Below are positions 16,666 to 25,916 of a stretch of 64,000 nucleotides of DNA, in pieces; position 1 is the first letter of the stretch, and each line of letters opens with the position of its first letter. Origin of the DNA: Desulfobacter vibrioformis DSM 8776 (GTDB lineage: Bacteria; Desulfobacterota; Desulfobacteria; Desulfobacterales; Desulfobacteraceae). The position numbers were made by a program, and so were the translations under genes. Under the pieces are notes generated by a model. It was not told where the DNA came from and searched no databases. It worked only from the letters and a program-made list of their open reading frames with translations. Location of the stretch: assembly GCF_000745975.1 (NCBI RefSeq), contig NZ_JQKJ01000003.1:1-64000 (forward strand), read 5' to 3'.

Positions 16666-18239
16666 AATTCCTGCTGGTCAACGAAATCAACAAGTACGAC
16701 TCCATCGGCATCGAGTTGCTGTCTTCCTGTCTCAAGGAGCGCGGGCACGAATGCCGAGTGTGCATCATCCCGGACCTGATCGAAAACACCACAATTTCGC
16801 TCGATATCCTCAATCTGTGCAGACCGCTGTTTTACATTTCGGACGAGGACTACATCGACTACCTGCTCTCATTCGATCCAGACGTTATAGGCTTTTCCGC
16901 CGTCACAAGCTGGATCAAGCGTGCTGCGCACCTCAGCTGTATAGTCAAAAAAAAGGCCCCGAACGTCATCACCATAGTCGGCGGCCCACACCCTACGCAG
17001 GTCACTGGCCATACCGTACGTATGGATACCTTCGACTACGTCTGCAAGGGTGAAGGGGAGGTCATGATGGCTGAGCTGGCAGACGCTCTCCAAAGGGGCG
17101 AACAAAATCCTGACGTGCCGGGCGTCTACTGGATGAAAGACGGCGAAGTCTGCGGACAGGGCATCGGCCAATTAGTGAAAGACCTGGACACGTTGCCGTT
17201 CCCGGACAAGAACGACGTCATCTCTGACTACCCGTATTTCGAGAAGGTCTATATGTACAACTCCATGCGAAGTTGCGCATACAACTGCATCTATTGCGGC
17301 AGCCCTGACATGCGTAAGGAATACGACAAATTCGACATGAAGGCCTTTCGCCGCAAAAGCGTGAACAAGGTCATTGACGAACTGGTTCGGGCCAAGCGCG
17401 AATACTCCAACCTCAAAATCATCGGCTTTGTAGATGACACCCTGACCATGGGGCGTGAATGGGCCATGGACTTTGCCCGGAAATACAAGGAGCAGGTAGG
17501 GTTGCCCTTTTTCGGCTGCACCAACCCGGTTCTGTTCAAGGATGAGGAAATCATTACCGCGTTCCGTGACGCCGGGATGGTCTATGTAGAAATCGGCGTG
17601 CAGGTGCTGGACGAGGAATTTCGCATGAAGGAAGTGAAACGTCCAGATTCGGACGAGGATATCTTCACCTCAGCCCGGCTGTTACGCAAGCACGGCATCT
17701 ACATTCAGGTGAACCATATTTTCGGGCTGGACAAACGGGATTATCATGATACGGAATTTCTCAGGAAGACCGTGGAATATTACCTTGATCTGCAACCCAA
17801 CAGAACGCATTGCTTTGAGCTGGAATACCTGCCCAAAACCGAAAGCTCCAAGCGTGCCCTTGAAAACGGCGATATGACCGAAGAAGAATACGCGGCCATT
17901 CTCAAGGGCGAGAACTCCGTGTCCTACAACTTCGGCGGCTCTATCGGTGCCATCAAGAAATTCAGGCCATATATTGTGCTGCTGGAAATGAGGCCCTTCC
18001 TCCCGGCAAGGGCCATTCGTTTCCTGATGTACAACAGAATCGCGTTTTCCATCATCCGCAGGATTCCGCTCAGCTATCTCATCCTGGCCCGCTTGCTGAA
18101 CACGCTCATCCATCCCAAGGATGTGGAAGGCCGTCCGCACTATGGCAAATACTGGTACGGCATGAAACACATCGTTCACATCAAACGCTTTCTTTCCAAG
18201 CACAAAAAACAGTCACAGGAGAAGACCTATGGACGATAG
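16662..18239 (+). CDS. B12-binding domain radical SAM protein
   Basis: 525 residues. The N-terminal cobalamin-binding-like domain (1-145) has DPDVIGFSAVTSW, TIVGGPHPTQVTG and VCKGEGEVMMAEL but no DxHxxG histidine ligand, as is common in this class. The radical-SAM core has C205, C209 and C212 (SCAYNCIYCGSP), GFVDDTLTMGREW and VYVEIGVQVLDEE. The B4-type C-terminus (RTHCFELEYLPKT) is followed by a basic helical tail. It probably catalyses a methyl transfer or other radical step on a lipid or sugar; the substrate is unknown. It overlaps the SDR gene by 11 bases. Confidence 0.88.
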   Translation: MKFLLVNEINKYDSIGIELLSSCLKERGHECRVCIIPDLIENTTISLDILNLCRPLFYISDEDYIDYLLSFDPDVIGFSAVTSWIKRAAHLSCIVKKKAPNVITIVGGPHPTQVTGHTVRMDTFDYVCKGEGEVMMAELADALQRGEQNPDVPGVYWMKDGEVCGQGIGQLVKDLDTLPFPDKNDVISDYPYFEKVYMYNSMRSCAYNCIYCGSPDMRKEYDKFDMKAFRRKSVNKVIDELVRAKREYSNLKIIGFVDDTLTMGREWAMDFARKYKEQVGLPFFGCTNPVLFKDEEIITAFRDAGMVYVEIGVQVLDEEFRMKEVKRPDSDEDIFTSARLLRKHGIYIQVNHIFGLDKRDYHDTEFLRKTVEYYLDLQPNRTHCFELEYLPKTESSKRALENGDMTEEEYAAILKGENSVSYNFGGSIGAIKKFRPYIVLLEMRPFLPARAIRFLMYNRIAFSIIRRIPLSYLILARLLNTLIHPKDVEGRPHYGKYWYGMKHIVHIKRFLSKHKKQSQEKTYGR

Positions 18240-19083
18240 ACATGTCTTAATCACCGGTTGCTCCAGTGGGATTGGCGAAGCACTTGTTCCGATCCTTCGA
18301 GAAGCGGGCTTCACGGTCCATGCCACCGCCCGTAAGTCGAAAGATGTTGAAAGGCTCCGGTCGCAAGGCATTTCCACCGAACTGATGGACATGATGGACA
18401 TCGAATCAATCCGAAGCGGATTTGCAGCCGTCATGAAAGCAAGCAAAGGCTCGCTGTACGCGGTGGTTAACAATGCGGGGTACGCTGTGCGCGGCGCGGT
18501 TACGGACGTGCGGCCCGAGGACGTGCGCCACCAATTCGAAACCAATGTTTTTGGCCCCATCGAGCTATCCCGTCTGGCACTGGAAACCATGCGGGCTTCA
18601 GGCGAAGGGCGCATCATCAACATCAGTTCCATCGTGGCTCTGCACCCATTCCCGTATCTTGGCCTCTACTCGGCATCCAAGGCTGCGTTGGATTCCATCT
18701 CCGACGCCATGCATAATGAAACCGCACCGGAGGGTATCCACGTCAGTGTTGTGCATCTCGGCCCGATCAACACCCGGTTTCAGAAAAATACCGAAGCCAC
18801 CATTGAAAACTTGAATGCAGACACAGCCGATTCACCTGTCTACAAGGCTATTCAGGCAAGAATGAAGGCGAATAAGCAATTCTCGGGAGGCAGCAGTCAT
18901 TCCCTGCCGCCGCAGGCTGCCTGCGACGTCATACTGCACGCCCTGACGGCTAAGTCCCCCAAGCGGCGGTACAGAGTTACAACTGTGGCTGAAATCATCC
19001 ATCTGTTCAGTCGGTTTGCACCCATATGGTTGAAAGACGCCTTTTCCCGGCACATGCTCAAGAAGCTCGAGGAAATGCCATGA
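18229..19083 (+). CDS. Short-chain dehydrogenase/reductase (SDR)
   Basis: 284 residues, classical SDR. The NAD(P)-binding motif is TGCSSGIGE at residues 9-17, followed by NNAGYAVRGAV, the catalytic serine in NISSIVAL, and Y147/K151 in YSASKAALD. It should oxidise or reduce a hydroxyl/keto group of an operon intermediate. An AGGAG site precedes ATG 18229. It lies between two radical-SAM genes, overlapping both. Confidence 0.88.
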   Translation: MDDRHVLITGCSSGIGEALVPILREAGFTVHATARKSKDVERLRSQGISTELMDMMDIESIRSGFAAVMKASKGSLYAVVNNAGYAVRGAVTDVRPEDVRHQFETNVFGPIELSRLALETMRASGEGRIINISSIVALHPFPYLGLYSASKAALDSISDAMHNETAPEGIHVSVVHLGPINTRFQKNTEATIENLNADTADSPVYKAIQARMKANKQFSGGSSHSLPPQAACDVILHALTAKSPKRRYRVTTVAEIIHLFSRFAPIWLKDAFSRHMLKKLEEMP

Positions 19084-20114
19084 TCAGAACTGCGCTCGGC
19101 ATTATCAAAGCTGGACTTCTCAAGCGTCCCGTACCCATCTACTGTCACTGGGAGTATACCTTCCGGTGCAATCTGGCCTGTGCTTTCTGCACCCTTCAGT
19201 CCGGCCCTAACGTATGGACCCCGGAAACCACCACGGGACAGGCCGCACAACTTGTGGACCAGTTAGCGGACCTCGGCACGGCAATTATTCATTTCGTCGG
19301 CGGCGAGCCGACCCTGCGAAGGGATCTGGGTGAAACTGCAGCCCGCGCCCGTTCCAGAGGGATACTGACCGCCGTTACGTCCAACGGCTTTGTCCGGGAA
19401 TCCGATTTGGATGCCCTGAGTAAGATGCAATTCATTCGCATCAGCCTGACCGGACCGTATGACCGGGAAGACATTTTAGGCAAAAAATCAAAGCGTCTCG
19501 ATCCGGTCGCCACCCTTGAGGCCCTCCTGGAGACGGGAGCTAAGCCGGAAATAGCCTCAACCTTTTCCGCCGCAACTACGGAGGAAGACATCCAATACGT
19601 GCTGAACACTGCACGGCGGCTCAATACGCCCATCGGGCTGAATTTCGTTGGGGTGGGTGTCAGCAACCTCAAAGGCTTCACCCGTGAAGATCTGCAACAC
19701 CGTAAGGATGAACTGCAGCCGCTTCTCATGGATCAGGGGGAGACACTTACGCGACTACGAAAGCTGATACGCAATCATGCTGACATCGTGCAGAATACCG
19801 AAGATTTTCTCGACATGGTAGAAAGCGGCGGATTGGGCCGATACGGCTGTCGCGCCATGGACACGGCCTTGAGCCTCAAAGCAGACGGCTCCGTGGCCAT
19901 GCCCTGCATCGAATTTGCGGAAAAATCCCAGAAAGGAGACCTCGTTTCGGTTTTTTACGGACCAGAGGCTCAGAAAGTCCGGAAAAGGCAAGGCAGGGAA
20001 TGGTACTGTAAGGACTGCTCGCTTAGCTGTATGTATTCCTCATCTCGGCTGCTGCGGTTGTCCAGCCTGCCGGAAATGGCCAAACGCTATCTCAGGTCTG
20101 TGAGACTCTTATGA
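19080..20114 (+). CDS. Radical SAM protein, short N-terminus
   Basis: 344 residues from ATG 19080 (ATGA overlap with the SDR). An in-frame upstream start at 19026 would overlap the SDR by 58 bases and is less likely. C30, C34 and C37 (FRCNLACAFCTLQ) form the cluster motif, followed by IIHFVGGEPTLRRDLG and ISLTGPYDREDILGKK. The last section has GYGCRAMD-type and DCSLSCMYSSS cysteines (CRAMDTAL, MPCIEFAEK, WYCKDCSLSC), suggesting one auxiliary cluster. Confidence 0.85.
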   Translation: MIRTALGIIKAGLLKRPVPIYCHWEYTFRCNLACAFCTLQSGPNVWTPETTTGQAAQLVDQLADLGTAIIHFVGGEPTLRRDLGETAARARSRGILTAVTSNGFVRESDLDALSKMQFIRISLTGPYDREDILGKKSKRLDPVATLEALLETGAKPEIASTFSAATTEEDIQYVLNTARRLNTPIGLNFVGVGVSNLKGFTREDLQHRKDELQPLLMDQGETLTRLRKLIRNHADIVQNTEDFLDMVESGGLGRYGCRAMDTALSLKADGSVAMPCIEFAEKSQKGDLVSVFYGPEAQKVRKRQGREWYCKDCSLSCMYSSSRLLRLSSLPEMAKRYLRSVRLL

Positions 20115-21595
20115 AAGCCTCCTTCGTGATGATCAGGGAAGTAGATGTCACCAACACCTATCCACCCTTGGGAATTCTGACCATCGGAACCTACCTTGAT
20201 TCGGAGGGGCATGAAACCACTGTCCATGATGTACTGGCCGGTGAAGAGGATTTCATTGAAGAAATTGCCCGTTTCCAGCCGGACATGATCGGCTTTTCCA
20301 TGCAGACGCCCCAATATGCCATCACAGAGGAATACTTCCTGAAAATGAAGCAGGGTACCCGCTTCAAGGATACGCTTTTCTGCGTTGGCGGCATCCACGG
20401 CACCGCCATGCCAGAAGAAACGCTGCGCAACTTCGGAAACGGAAAACTCGATTTCGTAGTTTGCGGAGAAGGGGAGATCACCATTCTTGAAATTGCTAAT
20501 CAAAACGGCGAGTTTCGAAACGTCGAGGGTGTCGCTTACCTCAACGAACTGGATATGTTCGTGTTCAATCCGCGAAAAAAATTTGTTGAAGACCTTTCTT
20601 CCCTGCCCATCCCTAATAGGGAAAAAATAGACTTCCAAAGCTACCTTCTCCCACCGGGCATGATTCGTGGTAAAATCCTTCAGCGTGTCACCCCGGTCAT
20701 GACCAGCCGGGGATGTCCTTGGAATTGCACTTTCTGCTGCGGTAGCCTGATGTTTTCCCGCAAGGTGAGGCGGCGAAGTGTGGCCCACTGCATTGAGGAG
20801 CTGAACGAATTGATCGCTAAGTGGGACATTGACGGCGTCATGTTCATGGATGACATTTTTACGCTTAACAAAAGCTGGCTCAAAAAATTTCTCGCTGAGT
20901 TCGTCCGCCTTCCCAAAAAGCTCGAATGGGGATGCGCCTCCCGGGTCGATACCTTGGACGACGAAACCCTTGGGCTGCTGAAAAAATACAACTGCTCGCA
21001 GGTTGAATTTGGCGTAGAAAGCGGCTCAAACCGCATATTGAAGCTCATCAACAAGAAGATTACACAGAATCAGATTTTTGAAATCTTCGACAAAACCCAT
21101 GCGGTCGGTATCCGCACAGGAGCCTCCTTTCAGGTTGGACACCCCTACGAGACCATTGATGACGTCAAGGAAACATACAAGGTGGTCCAACGCATCAAGT
21201 CGGACTACACCGTGGTCTTTTTCTCCACGCCTTTCCCCGGCAGCAAGTTCTACGACCTGTCCGTCGAAAACGACTGGTTTGTCGAAAACGATTCATTTGA
21301 CAACAAGTGGACAATCCGCCAATCCGAATATCCTATCGTGGAAGCCGGTCTGACGCTGGAGGAAGCCAAATATTGGCGAAACAAAATTCAGAACTCGGTT
21401 TGGCAACGCAACTACATCAACTGGGCCAACCTTCGTTTCGCTGCCACTATCGGACTGTTTTACATGCTGAACCCCAAGCGGCTGTTCTTCGCCATCGGGC
21501 GGACATTTAAAAACAAACGACTCGACGAACTTGTCGAGGTCGGACTGAATCTCTATCTGGAACAAACCGCGAAGAGACAACCCAAACAGCGCTGA
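20111..21595 (+). CDS. B12-binding domain radical SAM protein, operon-terminal
   Basis: 494 residues. The cobalamin-binding-like domain is at 1-150 (NTYPPLGILTIGTYLDSEGH, DMIGFSMQTPQYAI, CVGGIHGTAMPEE, VVCGEGEITILEI). The radical-SAM core follows, with C202, C206 and C209 (SRGCPWNCTFCCG), MFMDDIFTLNKSW, EFGVESGSNRILKLI and VGHPYETIDDVKE. The N-terminal PPLGILTIGTYL is typical of the BchE/HpnJ-like subgroup. It closes the first co-directional block; 160 bases with no gene follow. Confidence 0.88.
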   Translation: MKASFVMIREVDVTNTYPPLGILTIGTYLDSEGHETTVHDVLAGEEDFIEEIARFQPDMIGFSMQTPQYAITEEYFLKMKQGTRFKDTLFCVGGIHGTAMPEETLRNFGNGKLDFVVCGEGEITILEIANQNGEFRNVEGVAYLNELDMFVFNPRKKFVEDLSSLPIPNREKIDFQSYLLPPGMIRGKILQRVTPVMTSRGCPWNCTFCCGSLMFSRKVRRRSVAHCIEELNELIAKWDIDGVMFMDDIFTLNKSWLKKFLAEFVRLPKKLEWGCASRVDTLDDETLGLLKKYNCSQVEFGVESGSNRILKLINKKITQNQIFEIFDKTHAVGIRTGASFQVGHPYETIDDVKETYKVVQRIKSDYTVVFFSTPFPGSKFYDLSVENDWFVENDSFDNKWTIRQSEYPIVEAGLTLEEAKYWRNKIQNSVWQRNYINWANLRFAATIGLFYMLNPKRLFFAIGRTFKNKRLDELVEVGLNLYLEQTAKRQPKQR

Positions 21596-21757
21596 CATCG
21601 AACGCTCACGGTAATTATCCCCCTATCCCAAGTTTAATCCGGTGCAGAAATCCTGACCCTCGGTGCCAGGTCAGAATACAGAGGCCTTGCCGATTGTACG
21701 ACTCAATGCTGCTCAATGATCGAATTATTCCCACAACTGAAGATAAAGGAGTAACAA
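21596..21757. other. Intergenic break between the two gene blocks
   Basis: 162 bases without a gene. A small hairpin (CTGACC at 21653-21658 with GGTCAG at 21669-21674, loop of ten) is present but has no U-rich tail. AAGGAG at about 21747 serves the IS200-like relic start. With the relic that follows, this is the largest break in the locus, and a promoter for the second block may lie here; I could not define one. Confidence 0.5.
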
Positions 21758-21992
21758 ATGAGCCAATTTCAAAAGCTATCACATAGTTTATGGCATTCCC
21801 ACTGTGAACTGGTCGATTGTCTGGAAATAGCTTTCGGAATAAGCGTACCGATGGCCTGGGGTAAGCATCCATACGTAAACCGCCCAATAATGCGTCCATG
21901 GGCTGGCCCGATCCTGCCCAACTGGCATACGGAAAATCATCTGTCAGAAGGTCTGTCACAAATCCTCGCCTCTTCACTTATGGAGCCTCCTC
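21758..21992 (+). pseudogene. Decayed start of an IS200/IS605-type TnpA transposase
   Basis: The frame opens MSQFQKLSHSLWH, which is the N-terminus of IS200-type Y1 transposases. The next ~18 codons still align loosely (LVDCLEIAFGI where IVWCPKYRFRI is normal, with base-level identity around TTTCGGAATA). The rest is unrelated and the frame runs into the next gene. The catalytic HUH and Tyr are absent. AAGGAG lies just upstream of the ATG. It is a fragment left by a past insertion, retained in the gap between the two operons. Confidence 0.6.
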
Positions 21993-23519
21993 ATGGACGT
22001 CGATAATAAGATTCTGCAACTCGATCTCCTGGCCCAAAGGATTGCGCAGCACCGGAAGCAAGGACAGACCGTGGTTTTGTGCCACGGCTGCTTCGATCTC
22101 CTGCACATCGGACACATCCGCCATTTCAGACAAGCCCGGGAGTTGGGCGACATTCTGGTGGTAACGGTCTCTCCTGATGAGTTTGTAGACAAACGGCCAG
22201 GCGGGCCGGCCTTTGACCAGTCCCTGCGTACCGAGGCCCTGGCCTCCCTGGGCTATGTGGACTATGTTGCCGTGAACAAGTGGCCCACTGCCGTGGAACT
22301 GCTCAGAACCCTCAGGCCGAATTTTTATGTCAAGGGATCGGAATTCAAGGAGACCGGCTCCGACTATACCGGCAAGATCGAGGAAGAGCGCCGCGTGGCC
22401 GAAGAGATCGGTACCGAGCTGTTCTTCACCGAAGAGATCGTGTTCAGCTCCTCCAACCTCATCAACCGCTTTTTTTCGGACCAGCCCGAGGAGGTGCGCG
22501 AATACCTGCAACTTTTCCGCAAGCGGTATACCAAGGATGACATTCTGGGATTGATCGATAGCATGGCAGGCCTGCGGGTAATGGTCATCGGTGACACCAT
22601 CCTGGACGACTATCACTATGCCGAAGGGCTGGGAAAATCCAACAAGGATCCGGTTCTGGCGCTCAGGCACCAGTCCAATGACCTTTTTGCCGGAGGCGTA
22701 CTGGCCGTGGCCAACCATGTGGCCGCTTTTGCCGGAGAGGTAACCCTCTTTTCGGTTCTGGGTGACCGTGATCGGTACGAGGCGTTCATCCGCAATGCAC
22801 TCAATCCCAAGGTAACGGCAAACTTTGTGACCCAGCCGGATAGTCCCACGGTGCTCAAACGGCGATTTATCGACAGCGACAGCCTGAACAAATTGCTCGA
22901 AATTTATCATATCGGTGAAACCACCCTGGCGGAAGCGCCCGATAAGCTGCTGCGGGAAATGGTGACGGCGGCCATCGGCGGTCACGACCTGGTCATTTCC
23001 GCCGATTTTGGCCATGGTGCTATTTCCGGCGCCATGGTCGAACTTCTATCAGCCAGGGCCCCGTATCTGGCAGTAAACACCCAGGCCAATGCGGGCAACC
23101 GGGGATTTCATACCATCAGCCGGTATCCGCGCGCGGATTTTGTCTGCCTGGCCGAACATGAAATTCGGCTTGACCACCGGGACATGACCCGTCCACTCCG
23201 GCCCATGATGGAAGATGTGTCCCGACGGCTTGGCGCGGGACTGGTGGTGGTCACCCGGGGCGGCAAGGGCACTCTGGTACACGGCGGAAAAAACAACTTT
23301 GTGGCATGCCCCGCATTTGACGTCAAGTCCGTTGACCGGGTGGGAGCTGGAGACGCCCTGTTTTCCATCTCCGCCCTTTCCGCCTGCCAAGGTGCGGACG
23401 AAGAGCAAGTCGGTTTCATCGGCAACATCGTCGGTGCCCAGGCCGTGACCATCATCGGCAATCAAAAGTCTGTTGACAGAAAACGTGTGGAAAAAACCAT
23501 TACAACGTTCATGAAGTAA
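21993..23519 (+). CDS. Bifunctional nucleotidyltransferase / PfkB sugar kinase (RfaE-like, reversed order)
   Basis: 508 residues. The N-terminal half (about 25-165) is a cytidylyltransferase-type domain with HGCFDLLHIGH at 31-41 and YVKGSEFKE near 115. The C-terminal half (about 190-505) is a PfkB/ribokinase fold with FAGGVLAVANHVAAF, a glycine-rich VVVTRGGKGTL, and the catalytic VDRVGAGDALFS near 450. These are the two activities of HldE, which phosphorylates heptose-7-phosphate at C1 and then adds a nucleotide, but HldE has the kinase first. The product is therefore likely to be a nucleotide-activated heptose or similar sugar. Possible ribosome-binding site GGAG 9 bases upstream. Confidence 0.85.
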   Translation: MDVDNKILQLDLLAQRIAQHRKQGQTVVLCHGCFDLLHIGHIRHFRQARELGDILVVTVSPDEFVDKRPGGPAFDQSLRTEALASLGYVDYVAVNKWPTAVELLRTLRPNFYVKGSEFKETGSDYTGKIEEERRVAEEIGTELFFTEEIVFSSSNLINRFFSDQPEEVREYLQLFRKRYTKDDILGLIDSMAGLRVMVIGDTILDDYHYAEGLGKSNKDPVLALRHQSNDLFAGGVLAVANHVAAFAGEVTLFSVLGDRDRYEAFIRNALNPKVTANFVTQPDSPTVLKRRFIDSDSLNKLLEIYHIGETTLAEAPDKLLREMVTAAIGGHDLVISADFGHGAISGAMVELLSARAPYLAVNTQANAGNRGFHTISRYPRADFVCLAEHEIRLDHRDMTRPLRPMMEDVSRRLGAGLVVVTRGGKGTLVHGGKNNFVACPAFDVKSVDRVGAGDALFSISALSACQGADEEQVGFIGNIVGAQAVTIIGNQKSVDRKRVEKTITTFMK

Positions 23520-23539
23520 TCCAAACAAGGGTGGAATAT

Positions 23540-24538
23540 ATGCAAGCAATCAAGACTATTTACATCACCGGCGGTGGCGGATACGTGGGCAGTGCTCTGG
23601 TACCTGCCCTCCTGGACGAAGGATATGAAGTCCGCGTGCTTGATCTCTTTCTTTACGGCGAAGATGTGTTCGATAAAATTGAAGATAAATCCAGCCTGAC
23701 CATAATCAAGGGAGACCTGAGAGATACCGACCTGCTTAAAAAGACGATTCCCGGCTCGGATGCGCTCATCCACCTGGCCTGTATTTCCAACGATCCCAGC
23801 TACGAACTGAATCCGGTCCTGTCCAAATCCATCAACTACGACGCCTTTCTGCCTCTGGTGGATATCGCTAAAGAATCGGGCGTACGCCGCTTCGTCTATG
23901 CCTCCTCCTCCAGTGTTTACGGTATCAAAGATGATCCAAAGGTAACCGAGGATCTGCCTTTGGAACCGCTTACCGATTATTCCAAGTACAAGGCCCTGTG
24001 TGAGGAATACCTCAATACCCAGGCCGACAGGAACTTCATCGTTACCACCATCCGCCCGTCCACGGTCTGCGGGTTCGCTCCGCGCCTGCGTTTGGATTTG
24101 ACCGTGAACATCCTAACCAACCACGCCATCAATAACGGCGTGATCACGGTGTTCGGGGGCCAGCAAAAACGGCCCAATCTGCACATAAAGGACATGGTGG
24201 AACTCTACTGCTTCATGCTCAGGCAGCACGAGGATAAGATTCAAAAAAAAATCTACAATGTAGGCTACGAGAATTTCAAGGTCATGGAGATCGCAGAAAA
24301 AGTAAAGGCCACCCTCGGATCCGACGTGGAGATCAAGGTCACCCCTACGGACGACAACCGCTCCTACCACGTCAATTCCGATAAAATCAAACACGAGCTG
24401 GGTTTCATGCCCAGGCATACCATCGAAGAAGCGATTCTGGACCTGAAGGAGGCATTTGAAGCCGGGTTAATACCGGATTCCATGGACAATATCAAGTACT
24501 ACAACATTAAGCTGATGCAGGCCATTCACATGCGGTAA
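23540..24538 (+). CDS. NAD-dependent sugar-nucleotide epimerase/dehydratase
   Basis: 332 residues from ATG 23540 (AGGGTGG just upstream; an in-frame GTG at 23531 is less well placed). The extended-SDR cofactor motif is TGGGGYVGS at 10-18, with LIHLACISND near 76, ASSSSVYG near 123 and the active-site YSKYK near 146. This is the usual length for the GalE/RmlB-like family. It follows the activating enzyme by 20 bases and probably acts on its nucleotide-sugar product. Confidence 0.87.
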   Translation: MQAIKTIYITGGGGYVGSALVPALLDEGYEVRVLDLFLYGEDVFDKIEDKSSLTIIKGDLRDTDLLKKTIPGSDALIHLACISNDPSYELNPVLSKSINYDAFLPLVDIAKESGVRRFVYASSSSVYGIKDDPKVTEDLPLEPLTDYSKYKALCEEYLNTQADRNFIVTTIRPSTVCGFAPRLRLDLTVNILTNHAINNGVITVFGGQQKRPNLHIKDMVELYCFMLRQHEDKIQKKIYNVGYENFKVMEIAEKVKATLGSDVEIKVTPTDDNRSYHVNSDKIKHELGFMPRHTIEEAILDLKEAFEAGLIPDSMDNIKYYNIKLMQAIHMR

Positions 24539-24549
24539 GGGATTCAATC

Positions 24550-25899
24550 ATGCACTCTTTTACAAAATATATTGTCCAGACAAAAGCCCTGAGCGATGAA
24601 CGGCTCACCGTCGTAGATGTGGGAGTCAGTGGTGGTCTGGACAGAAAATGGTACGACTTTGGCGGTTACTTGCGAGGCTTCGGATTCGATGTTCTTGAAA
24701 ACGAAGTGAGAGATTTGAACCGGCGAATTGACTCCCGCCTTGGCGTGACCTTCCATCCCGCCCGGATTGGTACGGGCGAACATGACTCTACGCCGGGTAC
24801 ACCGAGCAATTGGGTGGAGACGGAAAGGTTAGCCGGCAATCCCGACCAGAGCAGGATGTCGAGCAACTTCTCCACCACGGTTCCAAAAATCACCCAGGTA
24901 CGAACGTCGCTGGACAGCTTTTTTGAAGATGAAGCCGGCAGTCTGGATTTCATCAAAATCGACACGGACGGGGCCGATTTTGACGTATTGCGCAGCGCAA
25001 GTTGTATCCTGGATGAAAAACGGGTACTCGGACTGGAAATAGAGTGTCAATTCCACGGCGGATTCGGTCCTAAGGCCGAAGTATTCGCCAATATCGACAC
25101 CTACCTCCGGGAGCGGGGGTTCTCCCTGTTCGCAATGGACCCGGTGCACACCTCACGCCATGCCTTGCCCGGCAAGGCCAGGGAACACATTATTGCCGAC
25201 AGCGACCGTGGACAGCTCATCTGGGCCAATGTTCGCTACTTCCGGGACTTGGCCAAGCCCAATTATCAACAATATTGGCCGTTCGCAGTCACGCCTGCCA
25301 CGCTCATTAAACTGGCCTGTCTGTTTGAATTGCACAAGCTCAACGATTGTGCGGCTGAACTCATCCTGCGTTTCAAGGACAGTCTGGCAAACCTGTTCGA
25401 CACCCGGCACGCCCTGAACCTCCTGACAAAGGAATACTATGGAGAGTTCGAGACCTATGCCGAACATCTGAATGCCTTTGAAAATAACCGAGGCTATTTT
25501 CTACCCGGAATACAAGAGCTGATGAACAACTACGAGATTACCTATGCCGAATTTGTGGAGCTGATGGAAAAGCTCAGGGGCATGAGAGCCCATCTGGACG
25601 CTTACGATTTTTCGGGAAAAACCATTGTGTTTTATGGTGCAGGGGGCCGCTTCCGATCTCTGTACCCAGGCCTGAAAGCACAACTGGAAAAGGCTGGAAA
25701 GGTTCTGGCCTGCGATTCAAATCCTGCTCTACACGGCACGAAAATTGCGGGAATCAACATCATTTCACCGGATGATCTTCCCCGGATCACCCCTGACCTT
25801 ATTTTGGTCACTTCGGTCTATTACAAGGATATCGTTCTTGGACTTTGGAAACTGGCAAAAGAACACGGCATACGATTTGAAATCACCCTGCTTGACTGA
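24550..25899 (+). CDS. FkbM-family methyltransferase with C-terminal Rossmann module
   Basis: 449 residues. The N-terminal methyltransferase has VVDVGVSGGLDR from residue 21. The FkbM hallmark FIKIDTDGADFDVL near 135-148 is followed by LGLEIECQFHGG. Residues ~345-449 form a separate nucleotide-binding-like domain that opens GKTIVFYGAGGRFRSLYPGL and contains LACDSNPALHGTKI and DLILVTSVYYKDI. The same module type recurs at the end of 28574-29713 and at the start of 33856-35223. O-methylation of a sugar is the likely role. Confidence 0.85.
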   Translation: MHSFTKYIVQTKALSDERLTVVDVGVSGGLDRKWYDFGGYLRGFGFDVLENEVRDLNRRIDSRLGVTFHPARIGTGEHDSTPGTPSNWVETERLAGNPDQSRMSSNFSTTVPKITQVRTSLDSFFEDEAGSLDFIKIDTDGADFDVLRSASCILDEKRVLGLEIECQFHGGFGPKAEVFANIDTYLRERGFSLFAMDPVHTSRHALPGKAREHIIADSDRGQLIWANVRYFRDLAKPNYQQYWPFAVTPATLIKLACLFELHKLNDCAAELILRFKDSLANLFDTRHALNLLTKEYYGEFETYAEHLNAFENNRGYFLPGIQELMNNYEITYAEFVELMEKLRGMRAHLDAYDFSGKTIVFYGAGGRFRSLYPGLKAQLEKAGKVLACDSNPALHGTKIAGINIISPDDLPRITPDLILVTSVYYKDIVLGLWKLAKEHGIRFEITLLD

Positions 25900-25916
25900 C
25901 AACACGGAAACACAAT

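Noticed and set aside
19026-19079. Upstream extension of the radical-SAM gene that begins at 19080
   Set aside because: It lies entirely within the SDR gene; ATGA overlap at 19080 matches the other junctions of the operon.
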